Assembly: GCA_002436115.1 (NCBI GenBank)
Contig: DIXV01000049.1
Location: 10,937 to 25,572, forward strand
Reading direction: 5' to 3'
DNA length: 14,636 nucleotides
DNA from: Streptococcus sp. UBA6071
GTDB taxonomy: Bacteria; Bacillota; Bacilli; Lactobacillales; Streptococcaceae
Shown: in pieces, positions 1-8,095 of the stretch
Layout of the letters: every line of letters starts with the position of its first letter
How positions within the stretch are numbered: position 1 is the first letter of the stretch
Notes under the pieces: generated by a model
Seen by the model: only the letters and a program-made list of their open reading frames with translations
Told to the model about the DNA's origin: nothing
Databases searched by the model: none
Program-made: the position numbers and the translations under genes

Positions 1-737
1 TTAGCTACACGGATAGCTGCTGGGACACCAACTCGAAGAGTATCAAAGGTATCCACCAAGAAAACACAGTCCTTGTGGCTACTAGCATAAGCTTTGAAAG
101 CCTTGTAGTCATCCCCGTAAGCCTGAACTAGAGCATGGGCATGCGTTCCTGCAACAGGAATATCAAAGAGCTTACCTGCCCGAACATTAGAAGTCGCTTC
201 AGCTCCGCCAATGAAGGCTGCTCTCGTTCCCCAAACAGCAGCATCCATCTCTTGGGCTCTTCGACTTCCAAATTCTAAAAGTGGCTCATCTTCAATAACA
301 GACTTAATCCGTGCAGCTTTCGTTGCAATCAGGGTCTGGTAGTTGACAATGTTCAAAATAGCTGTTTCCACCAATTGGCATTGAGCTAAAGGGCCTTCAA
401 TTTGGACGATGGGCTCGTTAGCAAAAACCAAATCTCCTTCACGTGCTGAATTAAGGGTCAAGGTCATCTCAAAACTCGCTAAATAGTCCAAAAAATCCTT
501 TGGGTAACCTAATGTCCTTAAATAGTCTAAGTCACTGTCACTAAACTTAAGATTTTGTAAGTAGCCGACTAGTCGCTCAAGCCCAGCAAACACCGCATAG
601 CCGTTGCCAAAAGGCTGTTGACGGAAGTAAACCTCAAAAACAGCATGGCGATTGTGGATATTTTGCTCAAAATACACTTTCATCATGTTAATTTGATACA
701 GGTCTGTATGCAAGGTTAATGAATCATCTGGGTACAT
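1..737 (-). CDS. pncB: Nicotinate phosphoribosyltransferase, N-terminal half (cut by window edge)
   Basis: Converts nicotinate and PRPP (with ATP) to nicotinate mononucleotide, the entry step of NAD salvage from nicotinic acid; cytosolic. I translated the minus strand from the ATG at 737: 245 codons stay open to the window edge, about half of the usual 480-490 residues. Family landmarks seen are an N-terminal TDLYQINM segment (residues 11-18), EFGSRRAQ (155-162), GTHAHA (197-202; His201 fits the phospho-acceptor histidine position of the family) and LVDTFDT (227-233). The start is supported by a strong AAAGGAGG ribosome binding site about 6 nt upstream and by a promoter just before it. It is separated from accA by a terminator and about 370 bases, so it is probably its own transcription unit. 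The rest of the gene, including the stop, lies outside the window. Confidence 0.9.
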   Translation of the reverse strand, partial: MYPDDSLTLHTDLYQINMMKVYFEQNIHNRHAVFEVYFRQQPFGNGYAVFAGLERLVGYLQNLKFSDSDLDYLRTLGYPKDFLDYLASFEMTLTLNSAREGDLVFANEPIVQIEGPLAQCQLVETAILNIVNYQTLIATKAARIKSVIEDEPLLEFGSRRAQEMDAAVWGTRAAFIGGAEATSNVRAGKLFDIPVAGTHAHALVQAYGDDYKAFKAYASSHKDCVFLVDTFDTLRVGVPAAIRVA

Positions 738-764
738 GTCTTCCCTCCTTTATCTATGTTATCT

Positions 765-793
765 ATTATACCATAAAAAATATCCCTTGTTTA
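765..793 (-). promoter_or_regulatory. Promoter of pncB
   Basis: Read on the minus strand: a perfect -10 hexamer TATAAT (765-770), preceded by TGG, and 17 bases further upstream a 4/6 -35 match TAAACA (788-793). The predicted start near 758 leaves a short leader with the AAAGGAGG site (743-751). Two direct copies of TGAACTTT lie just upstream of the -35 (803-810 and 815-822). Confidence 0.6.
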
Positions 794-882
794 TCTTCAA
801 GGAAAGTTCACGTAAAAGTTCATATCAAAAATTGAACAGCTGACAGGGAAGCCTTTCCCTCACTTCTGATGGCCTACTATTT

Positions 883-1011
883 CTACACCTTTCCATCTCT
901 GTAAACTTCGCTAACAGCTTCCTTACTGTGATTACCCCGAATGTTATCAAGCTCCTTTCCAAAGACTAGAGCCTCTTTTAAGAATAAAAGATTGTAGAGA
1001 AGCGCTTGCAT
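883..1011 (-). CDS. Possible 42-residue ORF of unknown function, or gene remnant
   Basis: This lies in the 740-1086 stretch between pncB and accA, where I recognise no known gene. An ATG at 1011 opens 42 codons (starting MQALLYNLLFLKEALVFGKE) ending in TAG, with only a weak ribosome-binding-like AAGG upstream. The same frame is also open upstream of the ATG, back into the accA terminator region, so it could be the leftover of a longer decayed gene. The N-terminal half is leucine-rich; the C-terminal half is charged. I do not recognise a family and see no signal peptide. It may not be translated at all. The stretch also has a short hairpin at 845-860 (AGGGAA/TTCCCT). Confidence 0.2.
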   Translation of the reverse strand: MQALLYNLLFLKEALVFGKELDNIRGNHSKEAVSEVYRDGKV

Positions 1012-1086
1012 ACCTACCTTCTTTATCACCCAATGATAAAACAACTCTCGGCCCTCTCTTACAGTTACTGAAATACTTGAAGAACT

Positions 1087-1112
1087 AAAAAAAGCACTGA
1101 TAATCAGTACTT
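1087..1112 (-). terminator. Intrinsic terminator at the end of the fab/acc operon
   Basis: On the minus strand a 9-bp stem (AAGTACTGA pairing with TCAGTGCTT, one G-U pair) with a 3-nt loop is followed by seven T. The accA stop codon TGA (1104-1106) lies inside the upstream arm, so the terminator begins within the last codons of accA. Confidence 0.8.
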
Positions 1113-1874
1113 CCTAAACCGTTTATAACGCTCTTCAATCATTTCTTCAGTAGATAGTTGAGCTAGATGACTAAATTCTTGAACAAGGAGGCCTTTGATA
1201 TTTTCTGCAACCTCTTTAGAAAAATAGCCTCTCTCTGAAATTACCTTATCTACAACACCCATTTTAAAGAGTTCTGTTGAGGTAATCCTCATCAATTCAG
1301 CCGCTTCAGCTGCTCGACTGCCATCCTTCCACAGGATTGACGCAAAACCTTCTGGACTTAAAACCGCATAAATTGAGTTTTCCAACATCCATACCCGATC
1401 AGCTACTGCTAGGGCCAAGGCGCCTCCTGAGCCTCCTTCACCAATAATAATAGCAATGATAGGAACCTTCAGATCACTCATTTCAAGTAGATTACGAGCA
1501 ATAGCTTCACCTTGACCACGTTCTTCTGCACCTATGCCAGGATAAGCACCCGCTGTATTGATGAAGGTAACGATAGGACGCTTAAACTTCTCTGCTTGCT
1601 TCATCAATCGCAATGCTTTGCGGTAGCCTTCTGGATTGGGCTGGCCAAAATTACGTTTAAGGTTATCTTGTAGATTTTTCCCTTTTTGAATCCCAATAAC
1701 AGTTACAGGGGTTTCATTTAAGTGTCCAATTCCTCCGACAATCGCACCATCATCACGAAAATTACGGTCACCGTGCAATTCAAAAAAATCATCGAAAATG
1801 AGATTGGCATAATCTAACGTTGTTAGCCTAGCCTGATCACGTGCAGATTTAATAATACGATTGACTTGACTCAT
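1104..1874 (-). CDS. accA: Acetyl-CoA carboxylase carboxyltransferase, alpha subunit
   Basis: With AccD it forms the carboxyltransferase that moves the carboxyl group from biotin on AccB to acetyl-CoA, giving malonyl-CoA, the committed step of fatty-acid synthesis. The 256-residue length is typical of the short Gram-positive AccA. Seen: FELHGDR (31-37), [17 protein letters not shown] (105-121) and the glycine-rich [11 protein letters not shown] (144-154) of the crotonase-fold carboxyltransferases. The ATG at 1874 shares one base with the accD stop (TAATG), and its ribosome binding site GGAGGT lies in the last accD codons, so the two subunits are probably translated in a coupled, balanced way. 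It is the last gene of the cluster, and its stop lies in the terminator stem. No lesions are seen. Confidence 0.96.
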   Translation of the reverse strand: MSQVNRIIKSARDQARLTTLDYANLIFDDFFELHGDRNFRDDGAIVGGIGHLNETPVTVIGIQKGKNLQDNLKRNFGQPNPEGYRKALRLMKQAEKFKRPIVTFINTAGAYPGIGAEERGQGEAIARNLLEMSDLKVPIIAIIIGEGGSGGALALAVADRVWMLENSIYAVLSPEGFASILWKDGSRAAEAAELMRITSTELFKMGVVDKVISERGYFSKEVAENIKGLLVQEFSHLAQLSTEEMIEERYKRFRKY

Positions 1875-2737
1875 TATTTACCTCCGTGAAAGACAAGTAA
1901 CTTAGCAATGGTCTGACGCAATTCTTGACGCATCACAATGGCATCAACAAACCCATGTTCCTGTAGAAACTCAGCCTTTTGGAAATCATCTGGCAAAGTC
2001 TCACGGACGGTGCTTTCAATCACACGACGCCCAGCAAAGCCAACCAAGGTTTGAGGTTCTGCTAAAATAATGTCGCCTTCCATAGCAAAACTTGCCGTCA
2101 CTCCCCCAGTTGTCGGGTCGGTAAGAATAGTCAGATAGAAAAGGCCCGCATTAGAATGTCGTTTGACAGCTGCTGAAATTTTAGCCATCTGCATCAAACT
2201 CATAATTCCTTCTTGCATTCGAGCGCCACCTGAGGCTGTAAAAACAACCACTGGCAAATGATGCTTAATCGCATGCTCAAAGAGGCGAGTGATTTTCTCC
2301 CCCACAACAGTCCCCATGGAAGCCATAATAAAATTGGAGTCCATGATTGCCAAGGCGAAAGGACGACCTTCAATCTCAGCTGTTCCTGTCAGAACAGCTT
2401 CATCTAATCCTGTCTTAGCTTTTGCTTCTACAATTTTATCCTCGTACCCTGGGAAATTGAGAGGATTTTTTGTCTGAATTCCTGTGAAAAGTTCGTTAAA
2501 ACTTCCTTCATCTATTGTGATAGACAAGCGTTCCTGCGCAGAAATTCGAAAATTATAATGACAATGTGGACATGTTTTAGCTGGTCCTAAATCATTAGTA
2601 TAAATCGTTTTTTTACAACCTGGGCATTTAGCAAACAGCTCATCTGGTACCTCAGGCTTTGCTTGAGGGGAACTGCTTCTGACAGACTTGTTAGGATTGA
2701 TTCGGATATACTTATCCTTTCTCGAAAACAAAGCCAT
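1874..2737 (-). CDS. accD: Acetyl-CoA carboxylase carboxyltransferase, beta subunit
   Basis: Zinc-binding beta subunit of the carboxyltransferase half of acetyl-CoA carboxylase; partner of AccA. The 287 residues run from the ATG at 2737, chosen because an AAGGAG site sits 7 nt upstream and because the family N-terminus ([13 protein letters not shown]) begins there. An in-frame ATG 30 bases further upstream adds ten residues without family likeness. A four-cysteine zinc ribbon is visible (Cys38, Cys41, Cys56, Cys59), followed by the carboxyltransferase domain with SGGARMQEG (169-177) and [10 protein letters not shown] (209-218). A spacer of about 93 bases after accC contains a hairpin (2804-2820), while the downstream junction with accA overlaps by one base. 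Confidence 0.96.
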   Translation of the reverse strand: MALFSRKDKYIRINPNKSVRSSSPQAKPEVPDELFAKCPGCKKTIYTNDLGPAKTCPHCHYNFRISAQERLSITIDEGSFNELFTGIQTKNPLNFPGYEDKIVEAKAKTGLDEAVLTGTAEIEGRPFALAIMDSNFIMASMGTVVGEKITRLFEHAIKHHLPVVVFTASGGARMQEGIMSLMQMAKISAAVKRHSNAGLFYLTILTDPTTGGVTASFAMEGDIILAEPQTLVGFAGRRVIESTVRETLPDDFQKAEFLQEHGFVDAIVMRQELRQTIAKLLVFHGGK

Positions 2738-2803
2738 GTTTAAACTCCTTAATAAGATGTGCGACACAGAGAAACGAAGGAACCTCCCCTAAGATTCCAA
2801 AAT

Positions 2804-2820
2804 AAAGAGAGGCCCTCTTT
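2804..2820 (-). other. Hairpin between accC and accD
   Basis: In the transcript AAAGAG pairs with CTCTTT around a 5-base loop, followed by TATTTT. It is too short and too weakly T-rich to be a sure terminator. It could lower read-through or act as an mRNA processing or stability element between accC and accD. Confidence 0.3.
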
Positions 2821-2830
2821 GTATAAGCTT

Positions 2831-4216
2831 TTAGCCTAGACTTGTTTCATCATTTTTCTGATAGTATTTAGGCAAGAACTCTTCCATGAGATAAGCGGTA
2901 TCGTAATCACCTGCAATAACACGTTCATCAGCAATTAAGTCCAGTTGGAAATCGGTATTGGTTAGCACACCCTCAATCTCAAGTTCATAGAGCGCACGTT
3001 GCATCTTCATCAGTGCTTCAAATCGGTTTTCTCCATGAACAATGATTTTAGCAATCATAGAGTCATAATAAGGCGGTATGGTATAACCTGGGTAAACCGC
3101 TGAATCCACTCGTAAACCAACCCCTCCACTAGGCAGGTAAAGACTCTTTATCTGCCCTGGGCTGGGTGCAAAGTTAAACTGTGGGTTTTCTGCATTGATA
3201 CGACACTCAATCGCATGACCTGTGAAAGTAACCTCATCCTGTAGACGAGACAACGGCTCTCCAGCGGCTATTTTTATTTGTTCTTTAACAATATCAACCC
3301 CAGTCACAAATTCTGTTACGGGGTGCTCAACTTGGACACGTGTATTCATTTCCATAAAATAGAATTCACCACTGGCTTCATCTAAAAGAAACTCAATTGT
3401 CCCAGCATTTTCATAACCAACCGATTGAGCAGCTCGAACGGCTGCGGCTCCAATTTGATGACGCAGGGTTTGACCAATACCAATAGAGGGGCTTTCCTCA
3501 AGGACTTTTTGATTATTCCGTTGAAGAGAACAATCGCGTTCACCCAAATGAATAACCTGACCACCTTGATCAGCCAAGATTTGCACCTCAATATGACGAG
3601 CAGGATAAATCACACGCTCCAGATACATTGCCCCATTCCCAAATGCTGCTGCCGCTTCAGCGGATGCATTTTCAAATGCTGCCACCAAATCTTCTGATCG
3701 ATTGACCTTGCGAATCCCTTTACCTCCACCACCAGCAGAGGCTTTGAGCATAACAGGGTAACCAATCTCTTCAGCAATTTCCAAGGCCGCCTGAGCAGTA
3801 TGCACTTCACCACCTGAACCTGGGATAACAGGCACTTTGGCCTTAATCATCTCTGCACGTGCATTGATTTTATCACCCATAATATCCATTACCCGACCTG
3901 ACGGACCAATAAATTTTACACCTACTTCATCACACATGGTGGCAAACTTTGAATTTTCAGACAAAAATCCAAAACCTGGATGAATGGCTTGTGCACCTGT
4001 GATGACTGCTGCAGATAAGACTGCATTCATATTAAGATAAGAGTCCATCGAGCGGGCTGGCCCGATGCAAATCGCTTCGTCAGCCAACATCGTATGCAAA
4101 GCATCCTTATCCGCTTCAGAGTATACAGCTACCGTCTCAATTCCTAATTCTCTTGCTGCACGAATAATTCGTACAGCAATCTCGCCACGGTTAGCGATTA
4201 GAATCTTTGAAAACAT
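2831..4216 (-). CDS. accC: Acetyl-CoA carboxylase, biotin carboxylase subunit
   Basis: ATP-grasp enzyme that carboxylates the biotin carried by AccB using bicarbonate and ATP. The 461 residues run from the ATG at 4216 (GGGAG 7 nt upstream; the family start MFSKILIANRGEIAVR follows at once). An in-frame ATG 36 bases earlier only adds 12 unrelated residues. Domains: N-terminal Rossmann-like part (ANRGEIAVRIIRAA), ATP-grasp with the glycine-rich lid KASAGGGGKGIR (158-169), RHIEVQ (207-212), ERDCSLQRNNQK (226-237), EMNTRVQVEHPVTE (289-302), and the C-terminal biotin carboxylase domain. The usual RRHQK of proteobacterial enzymes is RNNQK here; I take this as lineage variation, not damage. It lies 19 bases after the fabZ stop. 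Confidence 0.96.
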   Translation of the reverse strand: MFSKILIANRGEIAVRIIRAARELGIETVAVYSEADKDALHTMLADEAICIGPARSMDSYLNMNAVLSAAVITGAQAIHPGFGFLSENSKFATMCDEVGVKFIGPSGRVMDIMGDKINARAEMIKAKVPVIPGSGGEVHTAQAALEIAEEIGYPVMLKASAGGGGKGIRKVNRSEDLVAAFENASAEAAAAFGNGAMYLERVIYPARHIEVQILADQGGQVIHLGERDCSLQRNNQKVLEESPSIGIGQTLRHQIGAAAVRAAQSVGYENAGTIEFLLDEASGEFYFMEMNTRVQVEHPVTEFVTGVDIVKEQIKIAAGEPLSRLQDEVTFTGHAIECRINAENPQFNFAPSPGQIKSLYLPSGGVGLRVDSAVYPGYTIPPYYDSMIAKIIVHGENRFEALMKMQRALYELEIEGVLTNTDFQLDLIADERVIAGDYDTAYLMEEFLPKYYQKNDETSLG

Positions 4217-4235
4217 AATTGGTCTCCCTTTTTGC

Positions 4236-4658
4236 CTATGAGCCGATAGCAAAGGTCAGTGTCCCCGACGCAGCCAGTTGGCCATCTACCTCGGCTTTCG
4301 CTTCCACTACAGCAATCGTTCCACGACGTTTTATAAATGTAGCTGACATGATAAGTTGATCCCCTGGTAGAACCTGTTTCTTGAACTTAACCTTATCCAT
4401 ACCAGCATAAAAAACCAACTTCCCTTTATTTTCAGGCTTGGAGAGTTCTAGAACACCAGCAGTCTGTGCCAAAGCCTCCATAATCAGTACACCTGGCATA
4501 ACAGGGTGTTGTGGAAAATGCCCCTGAAAAAACGGTTCATTAATCGTGACGTTCTTAATTGCCACAATCTTATCTTCAGAAGTTTCCAGAACACGGTCCA
4601 CTAAAAGAAAGGGATAGCGATGGGGAAGTGCTTCTTTAATAGCGTTAATATCAATCAT
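4236..4658 (-). CDS. fabZ: 3-hydroxyacyl-ACP dehydratase
   Basis: Hot-dog-fold dehydratase that removes water from 3-hydroxyacyl-ACP to give trans-2-enoyl-ACP. That product is used by FabK (saturated route) or isomerised by FabM (unsaturated route). At 140 residues it has the normal family length. Motifs: [13 protein letters not shown] (11-23) and [20 protein letters not shown] (46-65), with the predicted catalytic pair His47 and Glu61. The ATG overlaps the accB stop as ATGA (4655-4658), so translation is probably coupled. There is no FabA or FabB in the window, in line with FabM making the double bond. Confidence 0.96.
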   Translation of the reverse strand: MIDINAIKEALPHRYPFLLVDRVLETSEDKIVAIKNVTINEPFFQGHFPQHPVMPGVLIMEALAQTAGVLELSKPENKGKLVFYAGMDKVKFKKQVLPGDQLIMSATFIKRRGTIAVVEAKAEVDGQLAASGTLTFAIGS

Positions 4659-5131
4659 TTAATGCGTACCAAGCCCTTTCCAAAGTCGGCAACTTCTTCA
4701 TTAACGACTAGAACTTCTGTGATAACCCCATCTCTGGGTGCTGGCACTTCATTCATAACCTTCATTGCCTCAATGATCATTAGGGTTTGCCCTTTTTTGA
4801 CAGCATCACCCACCGTAACAAAATTAGCCTTATTAGGTCCTGGTGATAGGTAAACGACACCAACTAGCGGACTTTCGACAATATCACCTTCAGCTTGATC
4901 TGATGTAGCAACTACGTTATCTGTTTCCTCTGAACTTAATGTGTTTTGTTTCGGTTTCTCAGGGGAGCTTGTTTCCGTTTCAGACGGAGTAGGTACACTA
5001 AAGACTGGAGCTGGCTCAGGGCGGTCATGTTTTGAAAAAGTTAACTCATCCTCAGCATTTTTAAAAGAAAATTCTGTCAAACTAGACACATCAAATTGTG
5101 CCATCAAATCCTTAATCTCATCAATTTGCAT
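4655..5131 (-). CDS. accB: Biotin carboxyl carrier protein of acetyl-CoA carboxylase
   Basis: Carries biotin between AccC and the AccA/AccD carboxyltransferase. The 158 residues have the standard layout: a short N-terminal domain (1-35), a flexible linker rich in Pro, Ser, Thr and Glu (about 36-85), and the C-terminal biotinyl domain. The biotinylation motif EAMKVMNE (121-128) marks Lys124 as the modified residue. The segment [19 protein letters not shown] (88-106) shows the thumb-containing BCCP subtype typical of acetyl-CoA carboxylase. The start directly follows the fabF stop with no gap (TAA-ATG), with GGGAG upstream; the stop overlaps the fabZ start. Confidence 0.96.
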   Translation of the reverse strand: MQIDEIKDLMAQFDVSSLTEFSFKNAEDELTFSKHDRPEPAPVFSVPTPSETETSSPEKPKQNTLSSEETDNVVATSDQAEGDIVESPLVGVVYLSPGPNKANFVTVGDAVKKGQTLMIIEAMKVMNEVPAPRDGVITEVLVVNEEVADFGKGLVRIK

Positions 5132-6364
5132 TTAATTCTCCCAACGTTTAAAAGCAAGTACCGCATTGTGGCCACCGAAGCCCAGTGTGTTAGAAAGGGC
5201 ATAGGTTATCTCTTTAGTTAGGCTTTCACCATAGATGACATTGGCCTCAATATCTTCACCTAATTCTGATGTTCCTGCTGTTTTTGGAATCAAACTATGG
5301 CGCATAGATTCAATCGTTGCGATAGCTTCTACACCACCAGCTGCTCCCAGTAGGTGACCAGTATAAGACTTCGTAGATGAAACTGGAACATCCTTACCTA
5401 AAACGGCAACAATAGCTTGGCTTTCCCCTGTCTCGTTAGCTGGAGTAGAGGTTCCGTGCGCATTGACATAGTCAATGTCCGCCGGTGTTAAACCAGCCTC
5501 CTCAATAGCTAGACGCATGGCTCGAGAGGCTCCTGACCCATCTGGTAACGGTGCAGTCATGTGATAGGCATCACAGGTATTGCCATAACCAACAATCTCA
5601 GCTAAAATCGTTGCACCACGCTTTTCAGCGTGTTCCAAGCTTTCAACCACCAAGACACCTGAGCCTTCACCCATGACAAAGCCATTGCGGTCTTTGTCAA
5701 AAGGAATACAAGCACGGTCTGGATCTTCTGTCTGAGATAGAGCCGTCAATGCCTGAAAGCCACCAATACCTGTTTCGTTGATAGCACACTCTGAACCACC
5801 AGCCAAAATAATATCTTGATAGCCAAACTTAATATTACGGAAAGCCTCACCAATAGCATCGTTAGCTGAAGCACAGGCTGTTGTGATAGACTTACAAATA
5901 CCGTTTGCTCCAACCCTCATAGCGATGTTGCCTGCTCCCATATTTGACAAGGCCTTAGGAATGAAGAGTGGCTTAATACCTCTTACCCCTCTCTTGGCAA
6001 AACGTGAAATCTGCTCTTGAAGTTCTTGCATCCCCCCAATACCACTTGAACAAAGGACACCAAATCGGCTACGATCTAGTTTATCAGTATCAACTCCAGC
6101 GTGTTCCAAAGCTTCTAAAGCGGCGTAGATGGCATAAATAGAATACATATCCATTCTGTTTTTGTCTTTTTTAACAAAATATTTATCAAATGGGAAATCT
6201 TTTATTTCAGCAGCATTTTTTACCCCAAAATCAGTCGTATCAAAATGAGTAATCTTGTCAATGCCAATTTGACCAGTTTCCAAACTCTTCCAAAATTCCT
6301 CTGGCGTGTTCCCAATAGGTGAGGTAACACCATAACCTGTCACAACTACACGATGTAATTTCAT
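5132..6364 (-). CDS. fabF: 3-oxoacyl-ACP synthase II
   Basis: Elongating condensing enzyme (KAS II) that joins malonyl-ACP to growing acyl-ACP. At 410 residues it is full length. Thiolase-fold motifs: the nucleophile in TTACASAND (Cys164), VNAHGTSTPAN with His303, and TKSYTGHLLGAAG with His337, which together give the Cys-His-His triad of KAS I/II enzymes. It is therefore distinct from FabH. An AAGGAG site lies about 7 nt before the ATG. The gap to fabG is 65 bases and holds a small imperfect hairpin (6386-6402). No second KAS I/FabB gene is present in the window, so FabF probably elongates both saturated and unsaturated chains. Confidence 0.96.
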   Translation of the reverse strand: MKLHRVVVTGYGVTSPIGNTPEEFWKSLETGQIGIDKITHFDTTDFGVKNAAEIKDFPFDKYFVKKDKNRMDMYSIYAIYAALEALEHAGVDTDKLDRSRFGVLCSSGIGGMQELQEQISRFAKRGVRGIKPLFIPKALSNMGAGNIAMRVGANGICKSITTACASANDAIGEAFRNIKFGYQDIILAGGSECAINETGIGGFQALTALSQTEDPDRACIPFDKDRNGFVMGEGSGVLVVESLEHAEKRGATILAEIVGYGNTCDAYHMTAPLPDGSGASRAMRLAIEEAGLTPADIDYVNAHGTSTPANETGESQAIVAVLGKDVPVSSTKSYTGHLLGAAGGVEAIATIESMRHSLIPKTAGTSELGEDIEANVIYGESLTKEITYALSNTLGFGGHNAVLAFKRWEN

Positions 6365-6429
6365 TTTATGCTCCTTTTTCTTGCACTCAAGTAAAACCTG
6401 AGAAAATGGGGTTCTTCTAGCGATTCGCC

Positions 6430-7161
6430 TTACATAGATAAGCCGCCATCAATTGCGAGGACTTGACCTGTCAAGTAATCTTGGCTCGCCATAAAGACCG
6501 TTACTTCTGCAACTTGTTCAACTGAACCGAAAGCCTTCATCGGGATTTGTCCCAACATAGCTTCCTTAATTTTATCGGACAAAACATCGGTCATGTCTGA
6601 CTCGATAAAACCTGGTGCAATGACATTGATACGCACATTTCTGGCAGCCACTTCTCTGGCTACGGATTTTGAAAATCCAATAAGACCAGCCTTAGAAGCA
6701 GCGTAGTTTGCTTGTCCAGCATTCCCTCTTATACCGACAACACTGGAAATATTAATGATTGCACCCTCACGCGCTTTTGTCATAGGCTTAAGAACCGCTT
6801 GAGTCATGTTAAAAGCACCTGTCAAATTGATTTTCAAAACAGATTCAAAATCGTCCTCTGTCATACGAAGCATCATTTTGTCACGTGTAATGCCTGCATT
6901 ATTAACCAAAATATCAACAGAACCCAAGCCTTCAACTGCCTCAGCAATCATACGTTTAGCATCCTCATTGTCTGATACATCACCTGATATAGCAATGACT
7001 TTAACACCATAGGATTTAAAGGTTTCTAAAAGTTCTTCTGGTATTTGACGACGACCGTTTAAGACCACATTGGCGCCTAGACTAGCAAATTTATGAGCAA
7101 TTCCCAAACCTATGCCACGAGTTGAACCTGTGATAAAGACGTTTTTATTTTTTATTTCCAT
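6430..7161 (-). CDS. fabG: 3-oxoacyl-ACP reductase
   Basis: NADPH-dependent short-chain dehydrogenase/reductase that reduces 3-oxoacyl-ACP to 3-hydroxyacyl-ACP. At 243 residues it is the usual family size. Seen: cofactor motif TGSTRGIG (11-18), NNAG (87-90), and the catalytic set Asn112, Ser140, Tyr153 and Lys157 in YAASK. The spacing matches the characterised FabG set. The gene starts directly after the fabD stop (TAG-ATG, no gap), with a GAGGAG ribosome binding site in the fabD tail. Its position inside the fab cluster supports FabG over another SDR family member. Confidence 0.95.
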   Translation of the reverse strand: MEIKNKNVFITGSTRGIGLGIAHKFASLGANVVLNGRRQIPEELLETFKSYGVKVIAISGDVSDNEDAKRMIAEAVEGLGSVDILVNNAGITRDKMMLRMTEDDFESVLKINLTGAFNMTQAVLKPMTKAREGAIINISSVVGIRGNAGQANYAASKAGLIGFSKSVAREVAARNVRINVIAPGFIESDMTDVLSDKIKEAMLGQIPMKAFGSVEQVAEVTVFMASQDYLTGQVLAIDGGLSM

Positions 7162-8094
7162 CTATTTCTCCTCTTTTGACGATAGTAGAGCTTGATAACT
7201 CTTCTCATCCTCAACATTCAGAAGGTTAGCTGATTTATCAATTTTTTTCATAAAACCAGATAAAACCTTGCCTGGACCAATTTCAATAAAGTCAGTCGCT
7301 CCCAATTGTTTAAGATGTCCAATAGACTCATAAAATCTAACGGGCTCCATAACCTGACGTGCCAACAAAGAAGCGACCTCTTCTTTTTTCATAACCTTGG
7401 CTTCTGTATTACCCACCACTGGAATAGTGAAATCAGTGAAAGGAATCCCTTTTAAAACATCAGCTAACTGAAGGCTGGCTGGTTTTAAGAGAGCTGTATG
7501 AAACGGCCCTGAAACATTGAGCTCTATCAGGCGTTTGACACCTGCTTCTTTGAGTAAGCCAACGGCAAAATCAACCGCAGCCACCTCGCCTCCTATGACG
7601 ATTTGAGTCGGGGTATTGTAATTGGCTGGACTTACAACGCCGTATTTCCTTGCCTCTTGACAAGCAGACTCAATCACGGACACCTCCGCATTCATAACAG
7701 CTATCATCTTGCCACTTCCAGCCGGAGCAGCTGTTTCCATTAATTCTCCCCGTTTGGCGACTAAAGCAACCGCCTCTTCAAAGGACAGAGCACCTGATGC
7801 TACCAGAGCAGAATACTCCCCTAGAGATAGTCCTGCTACCATATCTGCAGTCATGCCATTTTCTGCTAATAGTCGGTAAATCGCAATTGATGTGGTTAAT
7901 ATCGCGGGCTGTGTATAACGTGTTTGGTTGAGCTTTGCCTCATCATCATCAATTAAGGCTCGCAAATCATAACCCAAAATTTGACTGGCTCTTGAAAAGG
8001 TCTCTTGAACTATCGGATAGGTATCATACAAATCCCTTGCCATTCCTAGTCTTTGAGCTCCTTGACCGGCAAATAAAAAGGCTGTCTTTGTCAT
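7162..8094 (-). CDS. fabD: Malonyl-CoA:ACP transacylase
   Basis: Transfers malonyl from CoA to the ACP phosphopantetheine arm, supplying FabH and FabF. The 310 residues run from the ATG at 8094. An in-frame TTG 12 bases upstream is part of the TTGGAGAATAAG leader, where GGAG is the ribosome binding site, so I do not use it. Motifs: FLFAGQGAQ (6-14), the nucleophile elbow GLSLGEYSA with Ser90, and GPFH with His199. The start follows the fabK stop after one base (TAA-G-ATG), a likely coupled junction, and the stop abuts the fabG start. Confidence 0.96.
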   Translation of the reverse strand: MTKTAFLFAGQGAQRLGMARDLYDTYPIVQETFSRASQILGYDLRALIDDDEAKLNQTRYTQPAILTTSIAIYRLLAENGMTADMVAGLSLGEYSALVASGALSFEEAVALVAKRGELMETAAPAGSGKMIAVMNAEVSVIESACQEARKYGVVSPANYNTPTQIVIGGEVAAVDFAVGLLKEAGVKRLIELNVSGPFHTALLKPASLQLADVLKGIPFTDFTIPVVGNTEAKVMKKEEVASLLARQVMEPVRFYESIGHLKQLGATDFIEIGPGKVLSGFMKKIDKSANLLNVEDEKSYQALLSSKEEK

Positions 8095-8095
8095 C

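Noticed and set aside
740..1086. A T-box or other riboswitch upstream of pncB
   Set aside because: No T-box motif or other known riboswitch core is visible, and the pncB promoter lies within 60 bases of its start, leaving no room for a leader element.
4620..5135. Plus-strand open frames opposite accB and fabZ
   Set aside because: They lie antisense to well-supported genes, have no family motifs or convincing ribosome binding sites, and are expected shadows.
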